Below, in pieces: positions 8,346-17,357 of a stretch of 64,000 bases of DNA. Source of the stretch: Loktanella sp. 3ANDIMAR09. GTDB taxonomy: Bacteria > Pseudomonadota > Alphaproteobacteria > Rhodobacterales > Rhodobacteraceae. The position numbers and the translations under genes are program-made. The notes under the pieces are model-generated. The model did no database searches. It was not told the DNA's origin and saw only the letters and a list, made by a program, of their open reading frames with translations. Position 1 is the stretch's first letter. The number at the start of each line of letters is the position of its first letter. Location of the stretch: assembly GCF_001420005.1 (NCBI RefSeq), contig NZ_LJAK01000012.1:31265-95264 (forward strand). Direction: 5' to 3'.

Positions 8346-9175
8346 CCCTTGACCGCGCCCGCCATCAGGGCCGAGACGATCATCCGCTGCAAGGCGACAA
8401 AGACCATGACCGCCGGCAGCACAGCGATGATGCAGGCCGCCGCAAGCACTTGTGTCGTCGATGCGTTGGTCGCACCTGCAAAGTTGAAGATCGCGACTGA
8501 AATCGGCCAATCACCGTCGCGTTCCAGCAGAATGAACGGGATCAGGAACTGCGACCAGTTCATCACCATCGCAAGGATAAAGGCCGACGCGATGCCCGGA
8601 CGTGCCAGCGGCAGCGTGATCCGCCACAGCGTCGTGAATCGTGATGCCCCGTCGATGGCCGCCGCCTCTTCCAACTCAATGGGCACGCCGTCAAACGTCA
8701 CCTTCAACAGCCAGACGGCCAGCGGCATTCCCAGTGCGCCGTAAACGGCGATGACCGCCAGATCACTGTTCAGCAGACCCAGTGCGACCATCCAGCGATA
8801 CAGCGGCAACAGGATCACCAGTGGCGAAATCATCTGCACCGCGAGGATGCCCACAAGGATCGCCTGCTTGCCCCGGAAATTCAGCCGTGACGCGGCATAG
8901 GCCGCCGGAATCGCCAGCGCGACAGCCACGAGGCCACCCGATGCCGACAGTTTCAGCCCGTTCCAGAGGTAGATCAAAAACGCGGGGTCTGACAGGATCA
9001 GCCGGAAATTGTCCAGTGTCGGTGCCTGCGGAATGAACCGCGATGCGCCCAGGTAAACCTCTGCGGGCGTGCGGACCGCAAGACTGATCAGCCACAAAAA
9101 CGGCAGCGCGAAAAACGCACCCAACACGGCCAGCACCACATAGGTCGCCACATCACCCCAGCGTGCCAATGTCAT
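8342..9175 (-). CDS. Sugar ABC transporter permease (MalG type)
   Basis: 277 residues from the ATG at 9175, with about six membrane segments and the EAA loop (ELEEAAAIDGASRFTTLWRI) around residue 185. It is the second inner-membrane subunit of a carbohydrate uptake ABC system (CUT1 family) and overlaps the upstream permease by 4 bp. The substrate cannot be read from the sequence. No ATP-binding subunit lies nearby. Confidence 0.9.
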   Translation of the reverse strand: MTLARWGDVATYVVLAVLGAFFALPFLWLISLAVRTPAEVYLGASRFIPQAPTLDNFRLILSDPAFLIYLWNGLKLSASGGLVAVALAIPAAYAASRLNFRGKQAILVGILAVQMISPLVILLPLYRWMVALGLLNSDLAVIAVYGALGMPLAVWLLKVTFDGVPIELEEAAAIDGASRFTTLWRITLPLARPGIASAFILAMVMNWSQFLIPFILLERDGDWPISVAIFNFAGATNASTTQVLAAACIIAVLPAVMVFVALQRMIVSALMAGAVKG

Positions 9176-10086
9176 GCGGCAGGCCTTTCGCGGCCAATGA
9201 CGTAATGGACCAGCAGCGCGCAGCCCATTCCGATGGCAAACAAGAGCACGGCCAGCACGCTGCCCCCCGCCAGATCCAGATTGTAGAAAACGGTGTTGAA
9301 GGTGAACAGTGCCAGCACCTCGGTCGCGCGACCGGGACCGCCGCCGGTCAGTGCAAGGATGGAATCGAATGTGTTCAGCGTCTGTACTGTCACCAGCACC
9401 GTGTTCACCGCAATCAGCCGCCGCATCAGCGGCAGGGTGATGTAGCGGAACATCTGCCAGGGGGTCGCGGCGTCCAGTTCCGCGACCTCGTACAGGGTCG
9501 GGTCGATGGCACGCCGCGCTGCATAAAAGACGATCATCGAAAAGGCCGTCCCCTGCCACAGGTTCGCAATGACGGCAGAGGCCATGGCCATCTGCGGGTC
9601 AGACAGCCAGGCCACGGGGCCAAGCCCCACATACCCCAGCAGACTGTTGAGCGTGCCATAGGGGGCCTCGTCGAACAGCATCTGCCAGACAAGGCCGTTG
9701 GCAATGCCCGGCACTACCCAGGCCGCAAGGACCAGCGTGCGGAACGCCGCCATGCCGCGCAAGCCGCGGCGTTCGCCGCGTGCGATCACCAGCGCGATGC
9801 ACAGACCCGCCAGTTGCAGGGCCGCGACATTGGCCAGGGTGAACACCAGCGTAGTTCCCAGAACCACCGGCAAGGCGGGATCCGCCAGCACACCGCCGAT
9901 CGCATCGGTCGAATAGCGGCTGGCGGGTGCCAGCAGGCTGGCGTCACTGAACGCCAGCCGCAGGACATCCAGCACCGGAACGGCATAGAACGCCGCCAGG
10001 ATCGCAATGGCGGGAACCAGCCAGGGCAGCGGATGTCCGTCGCCCGGTGCCGGTCCCCGATCCGTGGTCCGGTTCGTGATCGTCAC
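9172..10086 (-). CDS. Sugar ABC transporter permease (MalF type)
   Basis: 304 residues with an N-terminal membrane segment (LVPAIAILAAFYAVPVL) and the binding-protein-dependent transport fold. The EAA loop is EVAELDAATPWQMFRYITLP, followed by the typical NTFDSILALTGGGPGRATEVL. It pairs with the next permease, and its start overlaps the stop of the binding-protein gene by 4 bp. Encoded in one operon: binding protein, MalF-like, MalG-like. Confidence 0.92.
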   Translation of the reverse strand: MTITNRTTDRGPAPGDGHPLPWLVPAIAILAAFYAVPVLDVLRLAFSDASLLAPASRYSTDAIGGVLADPALPVVLGTTLVFTLANVAALQLAGLCIALVIARGERRGLRGMAAFRTLVLAAWVVPGIANGLVWQMLFDEAPYGTLNSLLGYVGLGPVAWLSDPQMAMASAVIANLWQGTAFSMIVFYAARRAIDPTLYEVAELDAATPWQMFRYITLPLMRRLIAVNTVLVTVQTLNTFDSILALTGGGPGRATEVLALFTFNTVFYNLDLAGGSVLAVLLFAIGMGCALLVHYVIGRERPAA

Positions 10087-11372
10087 TGACGATCAAACGC
10101 GGCCTGAACGGCTGCATCTGCGGTATCCAGCGCCGCCTCTGGCGTCGCCGTGCCGGACAGGACATCGCCCAGCATGATCTGGATCTGGTTGGACAATTCC
10201 GGATAGATCGCGGCCCCCGGACGCGCGACACCGTTCTGCAATGCCGCGCTGAACAAGTCGTATTCGGGGCCGTCATAGGTGTCATACTGGTCATAGATCG
10301 CAGCAGAGGTCGGCAGCAGCCCCTGTGCGGCATTGCCGGGACCCGCATAGATGTCCTTGGCGATTTCGCCGCACAGGGATGCCTTTGCCGGGTCATCCGT
10401 CAGGGCCGCGATGGTCCAGCCGCCGGTGCCGGTCGCACGCTGGTCCGCCGTGGGTCCGGGGATTTCCGACACCTCCCAGTTGGCGAATGTCTCTGGCGGC
10501 AGGGTGTTGCGCAGCTGACCGTATTGCCAGTTGCCGCCGATGAACATCGCGGCAGACCCAGCCGCGGCCGCCGCATTGAACGAATCGTAATCCGTGATCG
10601 ACGTGACCCGCGCGGGGGCCGCACCGCTGTCGACCAGATCCTGATAATAGGCGATGGCGGTCAGCACCTTTTCACGGTTTTCACCACTGGCGAAAACGGG
10701 CGCGCCGTTGTCATCCACCAGTGTCGCATCCTGCGCCCAGACATTCGCCAACCAGTCAAAGGCGGTGCCTTCCCAGCGGCCACCGTTGAACAGGATACCT
10801 TCGCGGCCCTGTTCCACGGCAGACAGCGCGGCCGATTTCAGGTCTTCCCATGTTTGCGGGGCGTCAGGCACGACGCTGGTATCGCGGTACAGCACGCGCA
10901 GATCCGTGAACCACCACCAGGCCAGCACGTTGCCATCCGCATCGGTCACGGCATCGCGCACAAAGGGAAACAGGTCCGCCACCTCGGCGTCGCTGAATAC
11001 ATCGTTCATCGGTTTGAGAACGCCGTTGTCCTTGAACAGCGCAAGCTGGCTGGAATCGATCATGGCGCAATCGGGTCCGCGGCCGGCCTGTGTCTGTTGC
11101 AGCAGGCGGGCCTGTTCCTGCCCGATGTTTCCGGTCTGCAACTGGGTCTCGATCTTCCAGTCGGGGCGCGCCGTGATGAAATCGGTGAACAGCGCCTCGA
11201 ACGCCGCCTTGGTTGCCGGATCAGACGAATACAGATCATAGGCCGTCAGGCGAAATGTCAGTGTGTTCGGCGCATCGGCCAGACCCACGCGTGTCCGCGT
11301 CACAAGGTCCTGGGCCGTGCCCATGACAGGCAGCGCAGATGCGGCGGCCGCAAGGAACAGGGTTTTATTCAT
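10083..11372 (-). CDS. Extracellular sugar-binding protein of an ABC transporter
   Basis: 429 residues from the ATG at 11372, preceded by a GGAGAG ribosome site. The signal peptide is MNKTLFLAAAASALPVMGTAQ. The mature part is a type 1 (MalE-like) solute-binding protein: TAYDLYSSDP, RGPDCAMIDSSQLALFKDNGVL and SAAMFIGGNWQYGQL are family-like. It would capture a sugar or sugar derivative in the periplasm for the two permeases. Only 19 bp separate it from the membrane phosphotransferase gene upstream, so both may be on one transcript; whether its ligand relates to glucan material is open. Confidence 0.9.
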   Translation of the reverse strand: MNKTLFLAAAASALPVMGTAQDLVTRTRVGLADAPNTLTFRLTAYDLYSSDPATKAAFEALFTDFITARPDWKIETQLQTGNIGQEQARLLQQTQAGRGPDCAMIDSSQLALFKDNGVLKPMNDVFSDAEVADLFPFVRDAVTDADGNVLAWWWFTDLRVLYRDTSVVPDAPQTWEDLKSAALSAVEQGREGILFNGGRWEGTAFDWLANVWAQDATLVDDNGAPVFASGENREKVLTAIAYYQDLVDSGAAPARVTSITDYDSFNAAAAAGSAAMFIGGNWQYGQLRNTLPPETFANWEVSEIPGPTADQRATGTGGWTIAALTDDPAKASLCGEIAKDIYAGPGNAAQGLLPTSAAIYDQYDTYDGPEYDLFSAALQNGVARPGAAIYPELSNQIQIMLGDVLSGTATPEAALDTADAAVQAAFDRQ

Positions 11373-11391
11373 GATACTCTCCAATGGTTGG

Positions 11392-12960
11392 TCAAAGTGG
11401 CGTTTCAAACAGGGTGGTCAAGAGGACCCGAAGGTCCTGCATGGGCAGAACGGGCGCATCCGTTGCGGGGACAATGCCGCGTGCGAAAACATCGGCGGGC
11501 AACCGGTCCAGCAGGCGTGGATCATCCGAAATGAAATGGACCGGCACATCCGGCGGCGCATCCTGACCGGCCAGCAACGGGGCAGGCTGGTGATCGCCCA
11601 GCACGACGAAAAACGCGCCGTCGCCGTGGCGCAGAATGTATTGCCCCGCCACTTCCAGCGCATAGTCGAGGGATTTGGCGTATTGCGCGCGGATCGTGGC
11701 AGGGTCCGACCAGACGACACGGGGGCTGTCCCCCTGTCGCCGCGTCCTGTCAAAGACCGACCCATCGCCCACGGCGTCCCACGGCACGATATCGGGCAGC
11801 GGCGTCCAGGGCGCGTGTGATGTGATCAGCGCCACCTCGATCATCGCGGGGGCCGTGACGGCCTTGCGCAGTTTTTCATCCAGCGCCGTCCAGGTGTATT
11901 GGTCCGGCATCGTCACCCACTCAAAGGGTTGGCCGCGATAGTCCAGACCCGCGGCATCCAGCGTGGTATCGTAGCCGTACCAGCCGGCCTCGGGCCAATC
12001 GAGGGTGATGGCAGGCATCGCGGCACCCGTGTGCCACCCGGCAGCCCCGAACAACCGGTTCAGCGATGTGCGGTCGGATGTCATCAGCCGATCATAGCGC
12101 ACCTGGCTGTCGACCCACAGGCCCGACAGCAGCGTGCCATGGCTCAGCCAGCTTTGCCCGCCACGGGTCGGTGCCGCGACCCAGCCACTGCGCACATGCC
12201 AGCCGGCGGCGTCCAGTGCCGTTTCGACCGATGCCAGCCGTGGCACAGAGGTGGCCGCAAATTCCGGGTCATCCAGAAATGACCGGCCATAGGATTCCAC
12301 GAATGCAAGGATCACATCCCGCCCCTGCAAGGCCGCGAATGTGGGGACCGGTCCGACCGGATCGGGCAAATCTGCGGTAAATTCCCGCAAGTCTGCGATG
12401 CCCCGGCCCATCCTGTCGAACTGTGCCTGAACCAGTGGCGTGACCTGCAACACCTGCCACCCCGGCAGCACCATCGCCAGAACGGCCAGTCCCGCCGGGA
12501 CGGCAACGGTCAGGCTGCGCAGGCGCCAGCCCAGACGGGACAGCACCCACAGGCCCCGCCACATCACCGCGCCGACCGCAATGACGACCAGCAAGGTTGC
12601 GCTTATGCCAAACAGCGCCTGCCCGTGACCGATGCTGGACGCCAGCAGCGCCCAACCCGACACCAACAGATGCAAGTCCAGCAGCGGATTGAACGCCCGG
12701 CTGAACGCAAGGTATGTGCCGATGTCCGCAATCTTGAGCACGGCAAGACCCAGTGCCACAACGACAACGGGTGCCAGAACCCAGACACGCGGCAAGATCG
12801 CAACGCACAGCAAGATCAGCGGCAGCTCTGGCGTGGGACGGAACCACCGCGCCCCGGTCAGCCCAGCCGGGTGCGACGGCAAGACCAGCACCAGATGCAG
12901 CATCACGACCCCCACAAAGAGCCATGCCAGATCACGGCGTGCAGGCCCCCGCCGCATCAT
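11392..12960 (-). CDS. Membrane phosphotransferase, LtaS/OpgB-like (alkaline phosphatase superfamily)
   Basis: 522 residues from the ATG at 12960, which overlaps the upstream gene. Four to five membrane segments fill about residues 10-180, followed by a periplasmic sulfatase-fold domain. Catalytic features: a metal-binding Glu in ILAFVESYG, a probable nucleophile Ser in TRGGQSWLSHGTLLSG (LtaS enzymes have Thr in the matching GGxT), and the metal pair Asp-His in VVLGDHQPA. This domain layout matches phosphoglycerol/phosphoethanolamine transferases such as LtaS and OpgB. It lies close to the OPG synthesis genes, so modification of periplasmic glucan or of a lipid is a plausible role; a sulfatase is unlikely because no C/S-x-P-x-R site is seen. 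Confidence 0.75.
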   Translation of the reverse strand: MMRRGPARRDLAWLFVGVVMLHLVLVLPSHPAGLTGARWFRPTPELPLILLCVAILPRVWVLAPVVVVALGLAVLKIADIGTYLAFSRAFNPLLDLHLLVSGWALLASSIGHGQALFGISATLLVVIAVGAVMWRGLWVLSRLGWRLRSLTVAVPAGLAVLAMVLPGWQVLQVTPLVQAQFDRMGRGIADLREFTADLPDPVGPVPTFAALQGRDVILAFVESYGRSFLDDPEFAATSVPRLASVETALDAAGWHVRSGWVAAPTRGGQSWLSHGTLLSGLWVDSQVRYDRLMTSDRTSLNRLFGAAGWHTGAAMPAITLDWPEAGWYGYDTTLDAAGLDYRGQPFEWVTMPDQYTWTALDEKLRKAVTAPAMIEVALITSHAPWTPLPDIVPWDAVGDGSVFDRTRRQGDSPRVVWSDPATIRAQYAKSLDYALEVAGQYILRHGDGAFFVVLGDHQPAPLLAGQDAPPDVPVHFISDDPRLLDRLPADVFARGIVPATDAPVLPMQDLRVLLTTLFETPL

Positions 12961-13862
12961 TGTGACGATGCCGCGACAGGGCGGCCGCCACCGCGCCAGA
13001 TCAGCAACGGCAGCGCAGGCAGCAACGACAGGATCATGACCGCGCCGAACAGCACCCCGGCGGCAATCCCGGCCTCTGCTGACGCGCCGATCAGCGGAAA
13101 GACGACCGCCGCCGCCCCTTCGCGCCACCCCCAGCCTCCCACGGACAGCGGGATCAACATGGCCGACAGGATCAACGGCACGAGGACCAGCGCCGAGGGC
13201 AGATCAAGCGCGGTGCCGGTCGCTTGGGCGCAGGCGGCAAAGGCCGCGATATTCAACAAGGCTGCCGCCACCGACAGACCCGCCTGCACAAGGCCGATCC
13301 GCCATGTGGGCAGACATCGCCGCACCAGCGTGACGGGGCGTGATCCACGCATCACCACGGCGATCACGGCCCCCAGCATGCATAGCGCGACAGCCGCCAG
13401 CGCAATCCGGACGACAACACCCTGCGCCCCCGCCAGCGCGCCCGGCGCGAACAGGGCGAAGGTCAGCCCGATCATCGCCACCGCCAGCAACCCCAACTGG
13501 CCTGCGGCCCTTTCCAGAATGACAGCCTGTGCGGCAGGCATTCGGTTCCCGGTTCCCGGCGCGGACCGCAGTGCGCGCGCACCGTCCCCCAACACGCCAC
13601 CCGGCAGGCCCTGGTTCAGCGTCTGCGAAAGCAAGTATTCACGCAACGCCCAAGGATAGGAAAAGGTCACGCCCAGACAGGTCGCCACCAGCCGCCAGCG
13701 CTGCGCCATCAGCATCGTCTGCGCAATCAGGCAAAGGGTGGCAGCGACGATCCAACCGGGGGCCACATTGCGCAGGCGGTCCCACAAGGCGTCCGTATCA
13801 ACCACGGCGACCAGCAGCACACACAGTGCCGCAACACAGACCAGGCGCAGCGTCAGGTGCAT
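12957..13862 (-). CDS. Flippase-like / LPG-synthase transmembrane domain protein (UPF0104)
   Basis: 301 residues, nearly all membrane segments (about seven to eight). Family-like parts are LREYLLSQTLNQGLPGGVLGDGARALR near residue 85 and a C-terminal LIPLSVGGWGWREGAAAVVF. Proteins with this fold include MprF N-terminal flippases and AglD-type proteins, which move or handle polar lipids. The ATG at 13862 gives the family-like start; the frame stays open further upstream but is not family-like. It overlaps the CDP-alcohol phosphatidyltransferase gene by 10 bp and the phosphotransferase gene by 4 bp. Confidence 0.8.
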   Translation of the reverse strand: MHLTLRLVCVAALCVLLVAVVDTDALWDRLRNVAPGWIVAATLCLIAQTMLMAQRWRLVATCLGVTFSYPWALREYLLSQTLNQGLPGGVLGDGARALRSAPGTGNRMPAAQAVILERAAGQLGLLAVAMIGLTFALFAPGALAGAQGVVVRIALAAVALCMLGAVIAVVMRGSRPVTLVRRCLPTWRIGLVQAGLSVAAALLNIAAFAACAQATGTALDLPSALVLVPLILSAMLIPLSVGGWGWREGAAAVVFPLIGASAEAGIAAGVLFGAVMILSLLPALPLLIWRGGGRPVAASSQ

Positions 13863-14587
13863 CGTCGGCGTGCCAACCAGCGGATATCCACGGCAAATGA
13901 CCAGACCAGCAGAACGGATGCGGTCAGTGCGATGACACGACCGGCAACTTCGGGCAGCACCGGCAGCGCCAGCGCCGCAAGCGCACCAATCTGGATCACG
14001 CAGACCAGCTTGCGCCTGAAACTTGCCGGCAATGGCGCATCCAGCCACGGCCAGACATAGCTTGCCAACACAAAGACATAGCGCGCGCCGCCCAGTATCA
14101 GCAGTTCTGGCCCCGCGCGCCCGTCCAGAAACAGCAGCAGCGCAAGCACAGCCGCCAGCAGCGCGTCGACCTCCATGTCAAAGCGCGCGCCAAAGGCGGA
14201 CACAAGCGCCTGCCTGCGCGCCAGCCAGCCGTCGACACCATCCAGCGACAGTGCCACAGCCGCGATCGCAAAGACGGCCCACGACACCTCGGGGGCGAGA
14301 GGGGCACTGGCACCAATCCCGGCACACAGCACGGCCACCAGCATGAACCGGACAGTCGTCACGACGTTGCAGGCCCCGACCGCGCGATGCGGGTAATGCT
14401 GCGCCATGCGCACCACTACGAACGCCAAACCGGCCAGATAGACGACGGATGTCACGGGCAGGCCGGCGGCAAAGACTTGCCACGCCAGCCACAGCAGCAC
14501 CGGAAACAGACCCAGCCCCCAGCAGGCCAGTCGATGTGCAGGGGCCGACAATCCAGACCAAGCCACGGCAGATACGCTGTGTTTCAT
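13853..14587 (-). CDS. CDP-alcohol phosphatidyltransferase family protein
   Basis: 244 residues with about six membrane segments. The full family signature D-x2-D-G-x2-A-R-x8-G-x3-D-x3-D is present (from DGVDGWLARR to the second Asp of FDMEVD), around residues 108-133, so the enzyme should be active. It would join a CMP-activated lipid or alcohol to an acceptor alcohol. It is not recognisably PgsA, PssA or Pcs. It is translationally coupled to the genes on both sides, so its product probably feeds the flippase-like protein and the LtaS/OpgB-like transferase. Confidence 0.8.
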   Translation of the reverse strand: MKHSVSAVAWSGLSAPAHRLACWGLGLFPVLLWLAWQVFAAGLPVTSVVYLAGLAFVVVRMAQHYPHRAVGACNVVTTVRFMLVAVLCAGIGASAPLAPEVSWAVFAIAAVALSLDGVDGWLARRQALVSAFGARFDMEVDALLAAVLALLLFLDGRAGPELLILGGARYVFVLASYVWPWLDAPLPASFRRKLVCVIQIGALAALALPVLPEVAGRVIALTASVLLVWSFAVDIRWLARRRCT

Positions 14588-15330
14588 GCGGCAAGCCGCG
14601 TGATCTGCGCCATCAGCGGACGGTGGTCGGACGCCGCCCGGATCTTGGGCGAATCGAGCGCCACAGCCCGGTCGACGCGCAACGCGGGGCAGGTCAGCAC
14701 GCGATCCAGCGCAACAAGTGGGGCCTGCACCGGAAAGGTCCGCGCACGGGGGCCGGTCAGCGGCAGCGACGTGGCCCGAGGGTGCAAGGCCAGCCCGCCC
14801 CAGGGTCGCCATTCATTCAGATCACCAAGCAGGACCGTCGGCATCGCAGGGCGCGGCACGAGGGCACGCGCAATCGCACGCATCTGTGCCACACGCAGCA
14901 CCTGCAACAGCGCCAGATGGCAGGCAATGATCCGCATGGGGGCACCGCGATACAGCACTTCGGTCACGACAGCGGCGCGGTGATAGCGACCCGGCAACCG
15001 CAGGACAAACTGCGACGTGGGGGCCATTTCGGGGTCAAGAAGCAGGATATTCCCGCGGCACCCATGCGCCGTCCCGCCACAGCGCATGTCCGGGTCGGCA
15101 TGCTGGCTGCGCAGTCCGGTTGCGCGGCACACTGCATCCAGATCAAGCAAGGCCCGCGGCGGAACATCATCCGAATCCGCCTCTTGCAGCGCAAGGATCT
15201 GCGGCTGAAGCGCCGCGATATCAGATGCAATCGCACCGGTGATACGACCCGGATCAGCGCGCCCATCACGCCCCACGGTGCGGTGCAGGTTCCACGTCAC
15301 GCATGTCATCGGATGGCGTCTGTCAGTCAT
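14584..15330 (-). CDS. Endonuclease/exonuclease/phosphatase (EEP) family hydrolase
   Basis: 248 residues. The EEP catalytic set is complete: Asn in VTWNLHRTVG, Glu in LALQEAD, GDLNEW, and SDHRPLM at the C-terminus. No signal peptide is obvious, so it is probably cytoplasmic. EEP proteins include phosphodiesterases, nucleases and sphingomyelinase-like phospholipases. Its place at the head of a lipid/phosphotransferase operon favours a phosphodiester of a lipid head group over nucleic acid, by inference. An ATG at 15309 is an alternative start. Confidence 0.8.
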   Translation of the reverse strand: MTDRRHPMTCVTWNLHRTVGRDGRADPGRITGAIASDIAALQPQILALQEADSDDVPPRALLDLDAVCRATGLRSQHADPDMRCGGTAHGCRGNILLLDPEMAPTSQFVLRLPGRYHRAAVVTEVLYRGAPMRIIACHLALLQVLRVAQMRAIARALVPRPAMPTVLLGDLNEWRPWGGLALHPRATSLPLTGPRARTFPVQAPLVALDRVLTCPALRVDRAVALDSPKIRAASDHRPLMAQITRLAA

Positions 15331-15602
15331 CTTTGCCTGTCTGCGGGATCCGCAGGACTGCCACGGACTCTCTTGAACGATAGCCCGTCAATCCCTGTGG
15401 GCAATGCCCCGCCCCTGCGCAGGCGACCTGTTGCCGATTCAAGATCATTGGCGCGCGAAAAACTGTCGGTTTGGGTCGTGGGCGCTCGCTGCACCGCAGA
15501 AATCCGATCTTTGCAGCTTTTCGCTGCAACCCTAGGTCCTGTATTGAAGTTTCGCTGAAAACGAATGTATTCCGCGCTGCAGCACGAATTGGAACCTGAT
15601 TC
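15331..15602 (-). promoter_or_regulatory. Divergent promoter region between the EEP operon and opgGIHC
   Basis: 272 bp without a credible gene, between two operon starts that point away from each other. It must carry the promoters for both. A small inverted repeat, TTTGCAGC..GCTGCAA, is visible at about 15513-15528. I could not place -35/-10 boxes with confidence. The strand given is arbitrary. Confidence 0.5.
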
Positions 15603-17201
15603 ATGAGACCCTCCCGCACGTCACAGCCCCTTTCACGCCGATCTGTCCTGAAACAAGGCGGATCAGCCCTCGCCGCACTGTCCCTGCTGGGGACGCTGGC
15701 ACAAACCGCAACCGCACAGACGGTCGCGTCCGCACCGGCCACGCCGTTTTCGTTTGCGGCGCTGGTGGACCGGGCGCGGCAGACCGCCGCACAGGCCTAT
15801 GTGCCGCCAGAGGTGCTGAGTGCGGCATTCACCGACCTGGATTACGACGCCTATCGCACGATCCAGTTCAACGAGGCCCGCGCCCGCTGGGCCGGACCAG
15901 AGGCATTCGCCGTGCTGCACGCCTATCATCCTGGCTGGTTGTTCGACAGCACCGTCGATCTGTTCGAAATCATCGACGGCATGGCTGTTCCGATGGACTT
16001 TTCGGCGCGTGATTTCAGGTATGGCGGCGATGTCGAACAGCCCTTGAACGATGGCGAGGTCTTTCCGGGCGTGGCGGGGTTCCGGCTGAACATGCCGTTG
16101 AACGCGCCCGACCGGTTCGACGAGGTCGTGACCTTTTTGGGGGCCAGCTATTTCCGCGCGCTTGGCAAGGACAACCGCTACGGGCTGAGTGCGCGCGGGC
16201 TTGCGGTCAACACCGCTACCTCCGAGGCAGAGGAATTTCCGCGCTTCAGCGCCTTTTGGCTGACGCGCCCGGCACCGGGCGACACGGCCGTCACCTTCTA
16301 TGCCCTGCTGGAAAGCGAATCCGTGGCCGGGGCCTATCAGTTCACGGTGACACCGGGAGAGACGACGACCATCGACGTCACATCCGAGCTGTTCTTTCGC
16401 AGCGATATCGAACAGCTGGGCATCGCACCGCTGACGTCGATGTTCCTGTTCGGACTGAACGATCAGGGCCCGTTTGACGACTACCGCACACGGGTGCATG
16501 ACAGCGAAGCGCTGGTCATCAACACTGCGGGCGGTGAAACGCTCTACCGTGTGCTGAACAACCCGCAACAGCTGGCCAATTCCTATTTCAGTGCACAATC
16601 GCCCCGGTCCTTTGGTCTGGTGCAGCGCAACAGGGACTTTGAAGGCTATCTGGATGCCGAAGCCTATTACGAACGGCGGCCCAGCCTGATCGTCGAACCC
16701 GTGGGTGACTGGGGCGAAGGAACCGTGCGCCTGATCGAGATTCCGACGGATCTGGAAACGAACGACAATATCGTCGCCTTCTGGATTCCGCAAAATCCCT
16801 ATGGCGCAGGCAGCAGTGCAAAGGTGTCCTACAGGCTGCATTGGGGCATGACCCCGCCAGGCGCGCAATCCGACCTGGCACAGATCACGCACACACTGGC
16901 GGGTGCCGGTGGTGTTTCGGGCGTTGAACCCAGTGCGGACACGCGAAAGTTCGTGATCGACTTTCAGGGGGGCCTGTTGGCGGAACCGATCGCAGAGTTG
17001 TTGGTTAAGGCACGAACAAGCATTTACGGCGGCACCCTCGTGCAAGAGGTGTTGCAACGCGTGGATGGTCAGGATGCGACTTGGCGGCTTGTCCTCGAAG
17101 TCGCAGCCGATCCCGGTGCAATCGTCGAAATGCGTGCCAATCTGGCCGAAGGCGACCGGCTGCTGACAGAGACGTGGGTGTATCAATGGATGAAAAACTG
17201 A
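15603..17201 (+). CDS. opgG: OpgG, periplasmic glucan biosynthesis protein
   Basis: 532 residues, full length. It is a periplasmic protein required to build or branch the backbone of osmoregulated periplasmic glucans. A Tat-type signal is present (SRRSVLKQGGSALAALSLLG, SRRxVLK motif). The body shows the MdoG fold: FNEARARWAGPEAF, LGASYFRALGKDNRYGLSARGLAVNTA and FWIPQNPYGAGSSAKVSYRLHWG. It is the first gene of opgG-opgI-opgH-opgC; the 3' end overlaps opgI by 16 bp. Confidence 0.96.
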   Translation: MRPSRTSQPLSRRSVLKQGGSALAALSLLGTLAQTATAQTVASAPATPFSFAALVDRARQTAAQAYVPPEVLSAAFTDLDYDAYRTIQFNEARARWAGPEAFAVLHAYHPGWLFDSTVDLFEIIDGMAVPMDFSARDFRYGGDVEQPLNDGEVFPGVAGFRLNMPLNAPDRFDEVVTFLGASYFRALGKDNRYGLSARGLAVNTATSEAEEFPRFSAFWLTRPAPGDTAVTFYALLESESVAGAYQFTVTPGETTTIDVTSELFFRSDIEQLGIAPLTSMFLFGLNDQGPFDDYRTRVHDSEALVINTAGGETLYRVLNNPQQLANSYFSAQSPRSFGLVQRNRDFEGYLDAEAYYERRPSLIVEPVGDWGEGTVRLIEIPTDLETNDNIVAFWIPQNPYGAGSSAKVSYRLHWGMTPPGAQSDLAQITHTLAGAGGVSGVEPSADTRKFVIDFQGGLLAEPIAELLVKARTSIYGGTLVQEVLQRVDGQDATWRLVLEVAADPGAIVEMRANLAEGDRLLTETWVYQWMKN

Positions 17202-17356
17202 CCGTGACGATAGATAGCAATTTTGCACCGACCCATGACCTGACGCCACTGGCACCGCGCGCCGCGCCGCTGGACATGCCGCGTCAGGTGCTGGAACACG
17301 CAGCCCGCCCGTCACCATTCGAGATGGTCTCACGCCTGTTCCTGCGGAACGTGTGA
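17186..17356 (+). CDS. opgI: OpgI-like small protein between opgG and opgH
   Basis: 56 residues, starting MDEKLTVTIDSNFAP inside the end of opgG and stopping 1 bp before the opgH TTG. It contains PLDMPRQVLEHAA and ends SRLFLRNV. Rhodobacter sphaeroides has a small opgI gene in the same place, and the sequence also resembles the cytoplasmic N-terminal extension of longer OpgH proteins. Either opgI is a separate subunit or it is the detached N-terminus of OpgH; a sequencing frameshift could also produce this layout. The tight packing supports translation. Confidence 0.6.
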   Translation: MDEKLTVTIDSNFAPTHDLTPLAPRAAPLDMPRQVLEHAARPSPFEMVSRLFLRNV

Positions 17357-17357
17357 T

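Noticed and set aside
10524..11534. A 336-codon plus-strand open frame opposite the solute-binding protein gene
   Set aside because: The minus strand carries a signal peptide and a MalE-like protein in this interval. The plus-strand product is a shadow.
11392..12960. Classic arylsulfatase
   Set aside because: The fold is sulfatase-like, but the C/S-x-P-x-R site for formylglycine is absent and the N-terminal membrane segments fit LtaS/OpgB-type transferases.
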